In this document: in pieces, positions 45,406 to 54,027 of the stretch | Numbering within the stretch: position 1 is the stretch's first letter | How the letters are laid out: each line of letters opens with the position of its first letter | Assembly: GCF_900176385.1 (NCBI RefSeq) | Contig: NZ_FWXN01000008.1 | Span: 124,001-188,000 of the forward strand | From: Janibacter indicus | GTDB lineage: Bacteria; Actinomycetota; Actinomycetes; Actinomycetales; Dermatophilaceae | DNA length: 64,000 nt | Direction: 5' to 3' | Translations under genes and position numbers: made by a program | Notes under the pieces: model-generated | Database searches by the model: none | What the model was told of the DNA's origin: nothing | Seen by the model: only the letters and a program-made list of their open reading frames with translations

Positions 45406-46878
45406 TCATACGCGCCGGCACAGCGGCAGCGCGGCGGCGGTGAACGCCACGGCCTGCTGACCGACCAGGCGGCGGGTCTCGCAGGAGGACTGGATCGCGG
45501 CCTGCTCGATCGCGGAGACGGCGGCTTCGAGCTCGTCGACGGTCTCGGCGGAGACCGAGACCAGGCCCGTGTAGCGCAGCACGCCGTGTCCTGCGGTCAG
45601 GTCGCTTTCCTGGCGCAGCACGTCCTGGTATTCGGCGGTTTGCCCGGCGTCCTCGATCTGTCCGATCCGGGCTCGCTGGGAGGCGTCGGAGACGTATTCG
45701 ACCTTCTTCTTGCGGATGTCGCGGACGGCCTGGTCGGTGCGCATCGGCGTGCAGATCAGCGAGAACGAGCGTTGGATGCCCGTCGTCAGCAGCAGCGGCG
45801 CCAGGAACGTGCCCGGATACACCTGCGAGCGTGGCCATTCGCTGATCCACAGCACGGCGTGGTGGGCCGAGTCGGTCCGCAGCCGCGTCCAGGTCTCGGT
45901 GACCGCGACCGGCCCGGCCGTGGCCAGGTCGTGGCCGAGCTCGCCGTGGCGTTCCAGGGTCGCTGCGATCGCCGGATCGTAGGCCGAGCGCAGGACGACG
46001 GCGATCTGCCCGGTGCCGAGCCAGTCGCCGGGGTTCAGGTCCGCCGCCCGCAGTGCCGCGGTCACGGTGGTCATCTCTTGGCGCAGCACGGCAGCGGCCC
46101 CGCGGATACCGCCGCCGGCGGTGCGTATCTGGCGGGCGGCGGCCTTCATGTCCAGGCTCAGGCTGATCGTCGAGGCGTGCCGCTCACCGGCGGGTCCGGC
46201 CCGGTCGATGAGCTCGGCGTAGGTCCTCGCCGGCCAGGACCCGTCATCGGTGCCGTGTTCGGACCACCATTCGGCCAGCCCCTGCCCGGCGTCGGGCAGG
46301 GTGCGCTCCAGCACCTGCACCGTCGCCACCCGTCCGGAGCGGCAGACCGTGGCCAGCGCCCGCCCCCAGCTGGTGACCCGGCGCTGTTGCTCGGCCGGGT
46401 CGAGGAGCACGAACGCTGGATGGGTGACCTCGACGATCGCGGTCAACGTGGACTGGTGCGGGTCATGGATCATGCCCGCCCCGGTCTCGGGGTCGACGTA
46501 CTCGCGCAGTCGGGCCATGTCACCGGGCAGGGCGAGCGTGCCCTCCGGGCGCGGCACGACGATCCGGCGACGGTAGGCCAGCTGCCCGATGGTCGTGCGC
46601 CAGGCCCACCAGATGACGACGGGCAGCCACTCCACCAGGGGCCGGCCGGCCACGGGCACCCAGGTGATGGCCGCGGCGACCAGCCAGATCGGCGCGGTCA
46701 TCGCGATCAGCAGGCCACCACCGGCGTAGAACGCCCACACCAGCGAGGCTCCGCCGATGCCCAGGGCGACGAGCTGGGAGACCGACAGGCCCAGCAGGAC
46801 ACCCCTGCGCGTCAACCGGGAGAACTTCACCGGGACCAGCTCGGTGCCCGGCGTCGAGCTGTCATCACTCGCGGACAT
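45406..46878 (-). CDS. SCO6880-family conjugation protein
   Basis: 490 residues. Two N-terminal membrane helices (about 28-46 and 50-72) resemble a PrgI/VirB3-like segment (RLTRRGVLLGLSVSQLVALG), followed by a soluble region like the N-terminal part of VirB4 (STLTAIVEVTHPAFVLLDPAEQ, SWGRALATVCRSGRVATVQV). Actinobacterial elements place such SCO6880-type proteins upstream of the VirB4 ATPase; the two may work as a split VirB3-VirB4. 71-base gap to the gene downstream. Confidence 0.8.
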   Translation of the reverse strand: MSASDDSSTPGTELVPVKFSRLTRRGVLLGLSVSQLVALGIGGASLVWAFYAGGGLLIAMTAPIWLVAAAITWVPVAGRPLVEWLPVVIWWAWRTTIGQLAYRRRIVVPRPEGTLALPGDMARLREYVDPETGAGMIHDPHQSTLTAIVEVTHPAFVLLDPAEQQRRVTSWGRALATVCRSGRVATVQVLERTLPDAGQGLAEWWSEHGTDDGSWPARTYAELIDRAGPAGERHASTISLSLDMKAAARQIRTAGGGIRGAAAVLRQEMTTVTAALRAADLNPGDWLGTGQIAVVLRSAYDPAIAATLERHGELGHDLATAGPVAVTETWTRLRTDSAHHAVLWISEWPRSQVYPGTFLAPLLLTTGIQRSFSLICTPMRTDQAVRDIRKKKVEYVSDASQRARIGQIEDAGQTAEYQDVLRQESDLTAGHGVLRYTGLVSVSAETVDELEAAVSAIEQAAIQSSCETRRLVGQQAVAFTAAALPLCRRV

Positions 46879-46881
46879 GGC

Positions 46882-48288
46882 CTACTCCTTCCCCGAGGGC
46901 GTCTGAGCCGATCCGCCGCCAGCCGGCGGAGTCGGATTGGTCGGCAGCGGCGGCTGGGGCGCTGGAGGCTGCGAGGACGGCGGCTGGGAGGCCGGGGGCT
47001 GGCCGCCCTGGTTGTTCTGGCCGTTCTGGTCGGCGCCATCGGAGGCGCTCTCGGCCTGCCCGGCCACGGCCTGGCCGGCCTTCGGTCCCGCGGTGGCGGC
47101 CTTCTTGGCGACCTCCGCGCCGATGACCACCGCCGCGGCGGGGCCCGCTGCTGCCGCGGTGCCACCCGTGGCGCCTCCGCTGGTGCCGGCGGTCGCGGTG
47201 CTCGATCCGGTGGGAGTACCCGCGGGTGGTTTCGCCGGGGTCGGGCTCTGCTTGGGCCCACCACCACCCCCACCACCACCGCCTCCGCCGTCGCCGGGGC
47301 CGCCGCCGTCCTTGCCGCCGTCGAGGACCTTCTTGGGCTGATCGCCGCCGGGCTTGCCGGGCGTCGGGACGGGCCGGTTGAGTGCCTGCTTGGCCTCCTG
47401 CTCGGCGCCCATCGCGTGATACAGGTCGAAGCCCATGAAGGAGAGGAACTTATAGGTCATGTAGGGCGCGAACCCGGCGATCGCCATCAGCACGATCCCA
47501 GCCAGCGGATCGCTCACCGAGGCCAGATCACCGTCGATAGGGGCGGCAACCTGGGTGACCGCAACCAACAGGATCACGACCAACACGAGCTTGGACAGCA
47601 CCAGGGCGATGACGAACATCGCCCACTTGCTGATCCATCCGCGACTGGCATCCCAGGACGCGCCGGAGAACGCCAACGGGGCCAAGGCGATCGTCACCAG
47701 CAGCAAGGCTTTGCGCACCAACAGGCTCAGCCACACGATCGCGGCCGCCGCGATCGCCAGGCCGGCCAGGAAGATGGTCAGGATCGCGGCGACTCCCGGA
47801 GCGCCCATGTTCAGCGCGGTCAGGCCGACGACGAGCGCGGCGATCTTGTCGCCCAGGGACTCGGTGGTCTCTCCGGCGGCCTGGATGATCCCGACACAGA
47901 GCTGGTCGACAATCTCCAGGGCCAACGCGGTCACCGTGATCACCACGAACGACCCGAGCACCGATTTCGCCAGCCCAAGGGCCGCGCGGGACAGGCCACC
48001 AGGTTCTCGGCGGATCATGGCGGTGATGAGCTGGAAGCAGAAGAACAGCAGCATCAAAAAGGCGGCGATCCCGAACACGAGGTTGTAGACCTCGACGTAC
48101 TCCGGGCGCTGGACGTCGACCAGAGTCGTGGTGTCGAACACCGTCCAGACCGACTCGAACAGCCACGCCGCCGCTTCGCCCATCGCCTGGGCGAGCCAGT
48201 CGAACGGTGCCGAGATGAGGCTGGCAGCGGCTTCGCCCGCGGTATCGCAGACGGTTGAGATGACGGGAACATCGCACACACCCATCAC
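46882..48288 (-). CDS. TrbL/VirB6-like channel membrane protein
   Basis: 468 residues. Start GTG 48288 (ATG three bases later possible). About seven membrane helices between residues 65 and 285, then a long Gly/Pro/Ala-rich cytoplasmic or extracellular tail including a poly-Gly run (near 335-345) and Gln/Pro repeats (PPASQPPSSQPPAPQPPLP). The hydrophobic core fits TrbL/VirB6 inner-membrane channel parts. The 3' end lies 3 bases before the SCO6880-type gene. Confidence 0.8.
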   Translation of the reverse strand: MMGVCDVPVISTVCDTAGEAAASLISAPFDWLAQAMGEAAAWLFESVWTVFDTTTLVDVQRPEYVEVYNLVFGIAAFLMLLFFCFQLITAMIRREPGGLSRAALGLAKSVLGSFVVITVTALALEIVDQLCVGIIQAAGETTESLGDKIAALVVGLTALNMGAPGVAAILTIFLAGLAIAAAAIVWLSLLVRKALLLVTIALAPLAFSGASWDASRGWISKWAMFVIALVLSKLVLVVILLVAVTQVAAPIDGDLASVSDPLAGIVLMAIAGFAPYMTYKFLSFMGFDLYHAMGAEQEAKQALNRPVPTPGKPGGDQPKKVLDGGKDGGGPGDGGGGGGGGGGGPKQSPTPAKPPAGTPTGSSTATAGTSGGATGGTAAAAGPAAAVVIGAEVAKKAATAGPKAGQAVAGQAESASDGADQNGQNNQGGQPPASQPPSSQPPAPQPPLPTNPTPPAGGGSAQTPSGKE

Positions 48289-48313
48289 GGACCTCCAAAG
48301 ATGATGGGTGAGC

Positions 48314-48583
48314 TCAGACGCCCTGGCCGACGTTCCAGAAGAAATTGATCAGCGTGACCGACGCGCCACACACGATCGCCGCGCCGCAGGAGACCAGAAC
48401 GCCGATCTTTCCCCTCCCGCTCAGATGCGGATTGCTGGAATTGGAGCCGTAAGCCCAGATAATCGCCGAGACGATCAGGGCGAGGACGCTGAGGATGAGA
48501 CCGATGGTCATAGTCGCGCCCACGATCGTGCGCAGCGCCTCGATGCCCGGCAGGCCTTCGCTATTGGGGTCGATGTCAATCAC
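48314..48583 (-). CDS. Small two-helix membrane protein, DUF6112-like (copy 1)
   Basis: 89 residues from GTG (V-I-D-I-D-P-N-S). Two membrane helices (about 25-45 and 62-85), similar to its neighbour copy 2 in layout (xPNSEGLPGIEALRTIVGAT versus DFEGLGGIGDLQEVVGAAL). VirB2-pilin-sized; may be the pilin/channel subunit. 25 bases before the TrbL-like gene. Confidence 0.7.
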   Translation of the reverse strand: MIDIDPNSEGLPGIEALRTIVGATMTIGLILSVLALIVSAIIWAYGSNSSNPHLSGRGKIGVLVSCGAAIVCGASVTLINFFWNVGQGV

Positions 48584-48662
48584 GGCAGAACTCCCTTGGT
48601 CGAGAAATGGGTCGGTTCTGCTGCGAGGTGAGCGCGGCTGCCCTCGGCACAAGGACATGACA

Positions 48663-48689
48663 ACGCCCGCCCCGGTCCGGGGCGGGCGT
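48663..48689 (-). terminator. Near-perfect hairpin between the two DUF6112-like genes
   Basis: ACGCCCGCCCCGG (48663-48675) and CCGGGGCGGGCGT (48677-48689) form a 13-bp palindrome around one base. It follows the stop of copy 2 (minus strand) by 25 bases and precedes copy 1, so it could attenuate or stabilise the pilin-like mRNA. Confidence 0.65.
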
Positions 48690-48713
48690 CACGGGTGCGC
48701 AACGGTGCTGGGT

Positions 48714-48980
48714 CTAGAGGGTGCCGCCGAGGTCGATGAGCCAGTTCAGCCAGGTCACCGCGGCACCGGCCAGGATCGCGCCGCCGAGGGCAACGAGGGT
48801 TCCGGCGCGTGCCTTCGCGGCCGCCTGGTAGTTGCCGGTCGCAGTGGCGATCGCCCAGATGATGCCCGAGACGATCAGCATCAGCACCGCGACGATCAGC
48901 GCGATCATCAACGCCGCACCGACGACCTCTTGGAGGTCGCCGATGCCACCCAAGCCCTCGAAATCGGGAAAGACATCCAT
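48714..48980 (-). CDS. Small two-helix membrane protein, DUF6112-like (copy 2)
   Basis: 88 residues. Begins MDVFPDFEGLGGIGDLQEVV, two membrane helices, ends ... NWLIDLGGTL. A paralogue of copy 1 and of the DUF6112 family seen in actinobacterial conjugation operons. No signal peptidase site evident. Most likely a structural subunit. Confidence 0.75.
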   Translation of the reverse strand: MDVFPDFEGLGGIGDLQEVVGAALMIALIVAVLMLIVSGIIWAIATATGNYQAAAKARAGTLVALGGAILAGAAVTWLNWLIDLGGTL

Positions 48981-49220
48981 CGCTCATCCACCCCCGCAGG
49001 GCGTGGTCCGGCACCAGCAGTAGACAGCATCCATGCCCCTCAGGTGCGCCGGCCGCCCGTCATCACCCCCACGGCCCCTCGCAGGCGCAGTATGCTCAGG
49101 GGGCACGCCGCCCGGATCGGGCACGACAGGGTGGGGCAACGCCGCCGCACCAGCCGAAACAGCGGCGCGACGGCACCGGCCTCCGACGCATGATTCGTGC
49201 ATCAGATGCAACTTCGGAGA

Positions 49221-50876
49221 TTATTCGGCGACAGTGACGTGCAGGTGGTCGAAGTGACCGCCGGTAACATTGTCCGGGTCGTGCATGCCACCGCCGCCGT
49301 AGTCACGCCACCCCTCATCGTCGCGGCTGAGACTCCAGATCTGTCCTTGCCAGATCAGGTACTCCACGCCCAAGGCCTCGGCGTTGTCCTTCATCCAGTT
49401 CGTGACCTCCCAGCCGGCCTCCAGTTGCGAGGGCGTCGGGTACTGGCCGATGGCATTGCCGAAAGCGATGTCGCACGCGCGGCCGAGCGGATGCTCCGAG
49501 GACTGTCCGGGCCGCGGCGACCAGCACGCCCAGGAGGTCTGGGGGTACCGACCGAGCGTCTGGTCGTGGAGGTGGAGCAGCCGGGCGGTGATCTGCCCGT
49601 CGCTGGTGGGGTCATCGACCATCCGGCTCGGGTCGCCCTCGATGGGGTCGGGCTCGCCGCCCGGTGTGGCCCCGTCCTCGGTGACGCAGCCCTCATCCCC
49701 GTCCGGTGCGCCGGTCTCGGCCTCGGGCAGGCCCGCGGCATCATGCGAGTTCAGCCAGGCGGCAGGATCGACATGGTCCCCGTCGGCGCCGCCCTCGCGG
49801 ACCTCGAAATGCAGATGGGGTCCCGTGCTCATGCCCGAGCTGCCGACATCGGCGATGTGCTGGCCCGCGCTGACCTGATCGCCGACGGTGACGTGGATGC
49901 CATCGGCCCAGGAGTGGATGTAGGCGGTCGCGACGGTGGAGCCATCGATGGTGTGCTCGATGACGACGATCCCGCCGCTCGCGTCGCTGTACTCGGCGAC
50001 GGTCACGCTGCCATCGGCGGCGGCCAAGATCGGGGTTCCGTCCGGGGCGGCGAAGTCGCTGCCGGTGTGCATCGTCTGCTCGCCGGTGATCGGATGCGTC
50101 CGCGGACCAAAGGGCGAGGTCGCCACCCAGGTGTCCTCCGGCAGCGGGAACACCACGCCCGAGGAGCCACGCTCCGCAGGGGCCGCCGCAGTCACGGCGC
50201 GACCAGCAGGCTCGACGGTGGGGCCGCCGCTGGCCGAGAGCGCGTCGAGGATCGTCTCGGCGACCGGATCGTAGTCGCGGTAGCGGTCCGGGTAGGCACT
50301 GACCTCGACCGCCTGGGCCGCCTCGGCGGGGTCCATCTGCTCCCAGCCGGGAATGTCCACCAAGCCGCGCGGTGACCCATGGTTGGGCCCGTCGGGTCCG
50401 CCGTAGAACGCGGACGCCTGATAGGTGGGGTCCATGAGGTCTTCGACCGATCCCCACCCCGATTGCGGGCGCATCTGGAACAGTCCGAGGCTGTCGTTGT
50501 CGCTGCCGTCCCCGTCGTTCGGGTAGTCCGCGCTTTCGGGGTAGGCCGAGGTGTTGGCAAGCTGGCGCAGGGTGGATTCGGTCAGGGCCGCCATGAGGGC
50601 GACCTTGATGCCAGGCCGGCCCACGCCCTCGATCCCCGAGCCGGTCTCGATGATCGTGGCGGCGTGCGTGAGCTGGTCGTGGTTCAGGGTGAAGCGCTCA
50701 CCGGAGCGGGTCTCCACGTCGAGCTCGTCGGGCACCTCGCCGACCTCGACCGAGCCGCCGGGCACGGTGCAGTCGGCAGTGGCGGCGGGGTTCATCAGCA
50801 GCCCGACGCCGACGAGTGCGAACATCGGGCCGAGCAGCAGCACGGCGATGACAACCAGGGCGAGCTTCTTGGTCAC
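49221..50876 (-). CDS. Peptidoglycan hydrolase: transglycosylase-like plus M23 endopeptidase
   Basis: 551 residues. One N-terminal signal anchor (6-28). Residues about 55-200 resemble a lytic-transglycosylase/lysozyme-like domain (ALMAALTESTLRQLANTSAY, then SDNDSLGLFQMRPQSGWGSV); about 255-370 is an M23/LytM zinc peptidase (MHTGSDFAAPDGTPILA, HLHFEVREGG); the C-terminal region (430-551) has an ARB_07466-like block (SSEHPLGRACDIAFGNAI). Two lytic activities would open peptidoglycan for the conjugation channel (VirB1 role). Confidence 0.88.
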   Translation of the reverse strand: MTKKLALVVIAVLLLGPMFALVGVGLLMNPAATADCTVPGGSVEVGEVPDELDVETRSGERFTLNHDQLTHAATIIETGSGIEGVGRPGIKVALMAALTESTLRQLANTSAYPESADYPNDGDGSDNDSLGLFQMRPQSGWGSVEDLMDPTYQASAFYGGPDGPNHGSPRGLVDIPGWEQMDPAEAAQAVEVSAYPDRYRDYDPVAETILDALSASGGPTVEPAGRAVTAAAPAERGSSGVVFPLPEDTWVATSPFGPRTHPITGEQTMHTGSDFAAPDGTPILAAADGSVTVAEYSDASGGIVVIEHTIDGSTVATAYIHSWADGIHVTVGDQVSAGQHIADVGSSGMSTGPHLHFEVREGGADGDHVDPAAWLNSHDAAGLPEAETGAPDGDEGCVTEDGATPGGEPDPIEGDPSRMVDDPTSDGQITARLLHLHDQTLGRYPQTSWACWSPRPGQSSEHPLGRACDIAFGNAIGQYPTPSQLEAGWEVTNWMKDNAEALGVEYLIWQGQIWSLSRDDEGWRDYGGGGMHDPDNVTGGHFDHLHVTVAE

Positions 50877-50895
50877 AGCAGGGCCTCTCGTGCTC

Positions 50896-51573
50896 TCAGC
50901 GCAGGGGGTTGTCGAGTTCGGACAGGCGCAGCAGATGACAGGAGTCGGCGTCCTCGGGGCAGGCGAGGAAGATGGTGAACGCCACCGAGTGCTCGGATGA
51001 GACCGGATCGTCCTGCCAGATGCCTTCTCGGTGCCGGGTTCCCTCGATCGTGATCGCGGTGGCGCCCTCGGGGAGCTGGCCGGGCTGGGCTTGATCGACG
51101 GCCTCGGCCCAGGCTTCGGGGACGGCGGCGGTCTCGATGCTCAGGTACTGGCTGGTGGAGTGCTTGCGCAGCTCGATCCACGCTTCCCGCGAGGGCAGGT
51201 AGGTCGAGATGTCGGAGGCCAGCCCGGCCTGCTCGTACCCGGTCGGGTCGCCGACCTCGACGATCACTGAGCTGTAGTCCGCTGGCATCAGGCCATCGCC
51301 GGTATCCCAGGTGAACAGGGCTTCGGCCACCGACCGGGCGAAGCCTTCGGGGTCGTCGGTGGCGATGATGACCGGCAGTCGTGGCGTGAGCTTCTCGCTC
51401 GGCGGCGGGCCCACCGTTCGCTCCGACGGTGCCGGTGCCGGCGGGGTGTCGGTGTCGGGTGGGCCGATGAGCAGGCCGTAGACGCCGACGGCGATCAGCA
51501 CGAGCAGGGCGATCCCGGCGATGATCCAGGCGACCAGCCGGCGGCGGGCGTGGGAGTCGTCAGTGGTGTTCAT
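50896..51573 (-). CDS. Hypothetical single-pass membrane protein
   Basis: 225 residues. One N-terminal helix (about 14-34), Pro-rich linker, then a soluble domain with a WAEAVDQAQPGQLPEGATA block and two cysteines (ACPEDADSC). Topology resembles VirB8/TcpC-type conjugation proteins, but no family motif is clear. 19 bases upstream of the hydrolase gene. Confidence 0.6.
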   Translation of the reverse strand: MNTTDDSHARRRLVAWIIAGIALLVLIAVGVYGLLIGPPDTDTPPAPAPSERTVGPPPSEKLTPRLPVIIATDDPEGFARSVAEALFTWDTGDGLMPADYSSVIVEVGDPTGYEQAGLASDISTYLPSREAWIELRKHSTSQYLSIETAAVPEAWAEAVDQAQPGQLPEGATAITIEGTRHREGIWQDDPVSSEHSVAFTIFLACPEDADSCHLLRLSELDNPLR

Positions 51574-51613
51574 GACGCCCAGGTACGTGCGTGGCTCCCT
51601 GGGCCGGCCGGGC

Positions 51614-52651
51614 TCAGATGGCGTGCAGGTGCCCGCGTGCGGTGCGGGCCTGCTCGTCGCCGAGTGCCTCTCGTGCGGCACGCAGTTGCTCGGCGAAGTC
51701 GGCGGTGCCAGTGGCCACGCCCAGGAACATCTCGGCCTGCTCGTCGGTGAGCTCTGCGGCCAAGGTGGCTGGGTCGTAGTGGGTCCACCAGTCGGTCAGT
51801 TCCTCGAACGTCGTCAGGAAGGCCCGCACCGGCCAGCGGCCCGGCACGCTCTGCCGGGGCCGGCTGGGCTGCCCGCTACGGGGCCGCTTGGTCGCTTCGG
51901 CGGCTCGCACGCGGGCCAGGGCCTGCTTCGCCATCTCGTCCAGGTCGTCCTGGCGGCGCTCGGTGGCCTGACCGGCCAGGGAGCGCAGGCGCTCGTAGAT
52001 CGGGTGGACGGGTGCGCCGGCCTCGATCTGTTCGAGCCCGGTCGCGGCCTCGGCCCGGACATGCTCGGCTGTGGCCGGGTCTTCGAGGAGCTGCTGGAGG
52101 AATCCGGTGCGCTCCAGTGTCGTGTAGGAGGCGCGGCCGGTGATCAGCCGGGCGGCCTGTTCGCGGGCGGTGCCCATCGCCCCGGCTGGAGCCTCCGCGG
52201 CGTCAGCCGGTGACGGTCCTGCCAAATTGGCAGGACCGCCGTTTCCGGGCTGGTTGTCGCTGCTGAACTGTGTGGCCTTCTTCCGCCGGGCAGCGTCCTC
52301 GGCCATCAGCGTCTTGGTCTCGCGGTACAGCGCGGCGGCCTCGGTCTGGGTCAGCGCCTTGTGATGGTTGTTGTCGTCCTGCTCGGCCAGCAGGTGCCCG
52401 AGGCGGTCCGAGACGCCCGAGCGAATCCATACCCCGGTCGTGCGCCAGTTGAGCTTCTTGATCGCCGTGAGCCGGCGGTAGCCGCAGACCAGCACGCCCT
52501 GGGAGGTCAACGTCAGGGGCTGGAGCAGCCCGTGCCGGTCGATCGAGGAGGCCAGCGCGTCGATGTCGCCCAGGTCGGTGCGATGCCGGGTGCCCACGAC
52601 AATCGCGTCGACGGCCCAGTCGAGCTCGATGTGTCCGTCACGCGAGCCCAT
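51614..52651 (-). CDS. ParB-like N-terminal domain protein
   Basis: 345 residues. ParB/Srx-type nucleotide-binding motif at the N-terminus: IDALASSIDRHGLLQPLTLT, then VLVCGYRRLTAIKKL. A helical domain follows, with an alanine-rich tail. ParB-fold proteins of mobile elements serve partition or regulation. No parA is visible nearby, so stabilisation by partition is uncertain. Overlaps the gene upstream by 14 bases. Confidence 0.8.
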   Translation of the reverse strand: MGSRDGHIELDWAVDAIVVGTRHRTDLGDIDALASSIDRHGLLQPLTLTSQGVLVCGYRRLTAIKKLNWRTTGVWIRSGVSDRLGHLLAEQDDNNHHKALTQTEAAALYRETKTLMAEDAARRKKATQFSSDNQPGNGGPANLAGPSPADAAEAPAGAMGTAREQAARLITGRASYTTLERTGFLQQLLEDPATAEHVRAEAATGLEQIEAGAPVHPIYERLRSLAGQATERRQDDLDEMAKQALARVRAAEATKRPRSGQPSRPRQSVPGRWPVRAFLTTFEELTDWWTHYDPATLAAELTDEQAEMFLGVATGTADFAEQLRAAREALGDEQARTARGHLHAI

Positions 52652-53513
52652 CGCGCCACCTCAGACTCGGTGCGGCCACGCTGATCGTGAGCACCAGGTC
52701 GTCATCGAGCAGCAGCATCGACAGGTTCTCGCCGATCACCAGCCGCAGCAGAAGGCCCTTGCCCTGGCTGGTGGCCGCATAGGCCGGGTTCGGGTGTCCC
52801 AGCAGCGTCTTGATCACCGACAGCCAGGACCACGCCGACAAGTCCAGAAGAGCACGGGAGTACTTGTCACGGCGCAGCGCCTCGAACGCGCTCTTGCGCG
52901 ATCCGATTCGTGCCAGCTCGGAGCTGACGTGCTCCACGGCAGCACGCGCCGTGTCCGGCGGCCAGCCCAACATGGCGAACAGCGCGATCGCGTCTTCGAC
53001 GGCGCTGGTCGCCGAGGTGTACGCCCGAATCGTGGCCTCGCCGCCGTAGTGCAGCGTCACCGGATCGGTGGGATAGGGGTCGGTGACCTGGAACTCGGGA
53101 CGATAGTCCGTCAGCGGGTTCTCCCGGTCCGAGATGCGTTCGGCGTCGTGGAAGCGCGAGAACGTCGGGCGGCGAGCCTGATGCACCGAGCACAGCAGCC
53201 CGGCGGCGCGTTCCTCGGCGATGCAGGTGATCCGCACCGCGTGCGTGATCACGCCCCACGGATCGCACGCGGTGCGGGCGGCCTTGCTGCGCATCACGTC
53301 GAACGCCGCCGATGCGGCCTCCCACTTGTCCAGCCCGTGCTTGTGGGCCAGGGCCGCGTACTTCTCGGCGGCGTACTCCATCAGCTCGGCAGCGACAGGG
53401 TCCGATTGCCAAGCGCCGGCCTCGCCCTCGTGCAGCCGGATGAGCAGGCGACGGAGCCCTTCGCTGGTGGTGTAGTCCTCCGGCTCGCCGGTTCGTGTGG
53501 TGTGTGTGGTCAT
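52638..53513 (-). CDS. Hypothetical mobile-element protein next to ParB-like gene
   Basis: 291 residues, soluble, mostly helical (KWEAASAAFDVMRSKAARTA, ALFAMLGWPPDTARAAVEHV). No known family. ATG 53513 has the strongest ribosome site of the region (AGGAGG). It overlaps the ParB-like gene, so the two may act together in element maintenance. Confidence 0.6.
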   Translation of the reverse strand: MTTHTTRTGEPEDYTTSEGLRRLLIRLHEGEAGAWQSDPVAAELMEYAAEKYAALAHKHGLDKWEAASAAFDVMRSKAARTACDPWGVITHAVRITCIAEERAAGLLCSVHQARRPTFSRFHDAERISDRENPLTDYRPEFQVTDPYPTDPVTLHYGGEATIRAYTSATSAVEDAIALFAMLGWPPDTARAAVEHVSSELARIGSRKSAFEALRRDKYSRALLDLSAWSWLSVIKTLLGHPNPAYAATSQGKGLLLRLVIGENLSMLLLDDDLVLTISVAAPSLRWRDGLA

Positions 53514-53601
53514 GATCGCGGCACCTCCTGGGAGGCAGGTGCGCACGAGGGCCCTCAGCGGGCGCTCGGGGATGGTTAGTCTTCGCATGGCCGGTCACCG
53601 C

Positions 53602-54027
53602 CTACGACCTTCCGACCGCGTCGCGCGTGGCCGCCCGGTGGGCGTGGCCGCGTCCGAACGCCTGGATCGGTGGCAGCTGCTTGGCTCGCTCGCCCACCCG
53701 GTGAAGTCCCCGGATCATCGGTGCGCGGGCCTTACGGGCCAGCTCGGTCTGGAAGTCGATCCCGCGTCCGGCCATTGTGGCCGAGCCGCGAGCGATCAGA
53801 TCGGTGGGACGGACCCACTCCAGTCCGCGCCGTGCGTTCCGTGGCGACCCGCCCACGGCGGCGGTTCGGTTCTGGTCGACGTCGGCGGCCTGCACCGCCT
53901 CGGGTGTGCCGGGAGCAGGCGAGGAGTCCGGCTGCTTCGGACTCGGATCGACCCGATGACGAGTGCTCGGGCCCTGGCGAAGCGCATGCCGTGGGCTCAG
54001 GTGCTGGGGATGGGTGTCGGGGTTCAT
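53602..54027 (-). CDS. Hypothetical basic element protein
   Basis: 141 residues, basic and Pro/Arg-rich, with low predicted structure. Its ATG overlaps the upstream DUF2637 gene stop in ATGA, which is the main support. No domain recognised. Confidence 0.5.
   Translation of the reverse strand: MNPDTHPQHLSPRHALRQGPSTRHRVDPSPKQPDSSPAPGTPEAVQAADVDQNRTAAVGGSPRNARRGLEWVRPTDLIARGSATMAGRGIDFQTELARKARAPMIRGLHRVGERAKQLPPIQAFGRGHAHRAATRDAVGRS

Noticed and set aside
47264-47290. CACCACCACC/CGCCGCC tracts as a repeat or CRISPR-like array
   Set aside because: They encode the poly-Gly run in the TrbL-like protein tail; no spacers or repeat regularity. No CRISPR array was seen anywhere.
45379-48258. 959-codon plus-strand open frame opposite the SCO6880 and TrbL genes
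   Set aside because: Antisense shadow of membrane proteins; Gly/Arg/Asp-rich with no recognisable fold, while the minus-strand genes have clear features.
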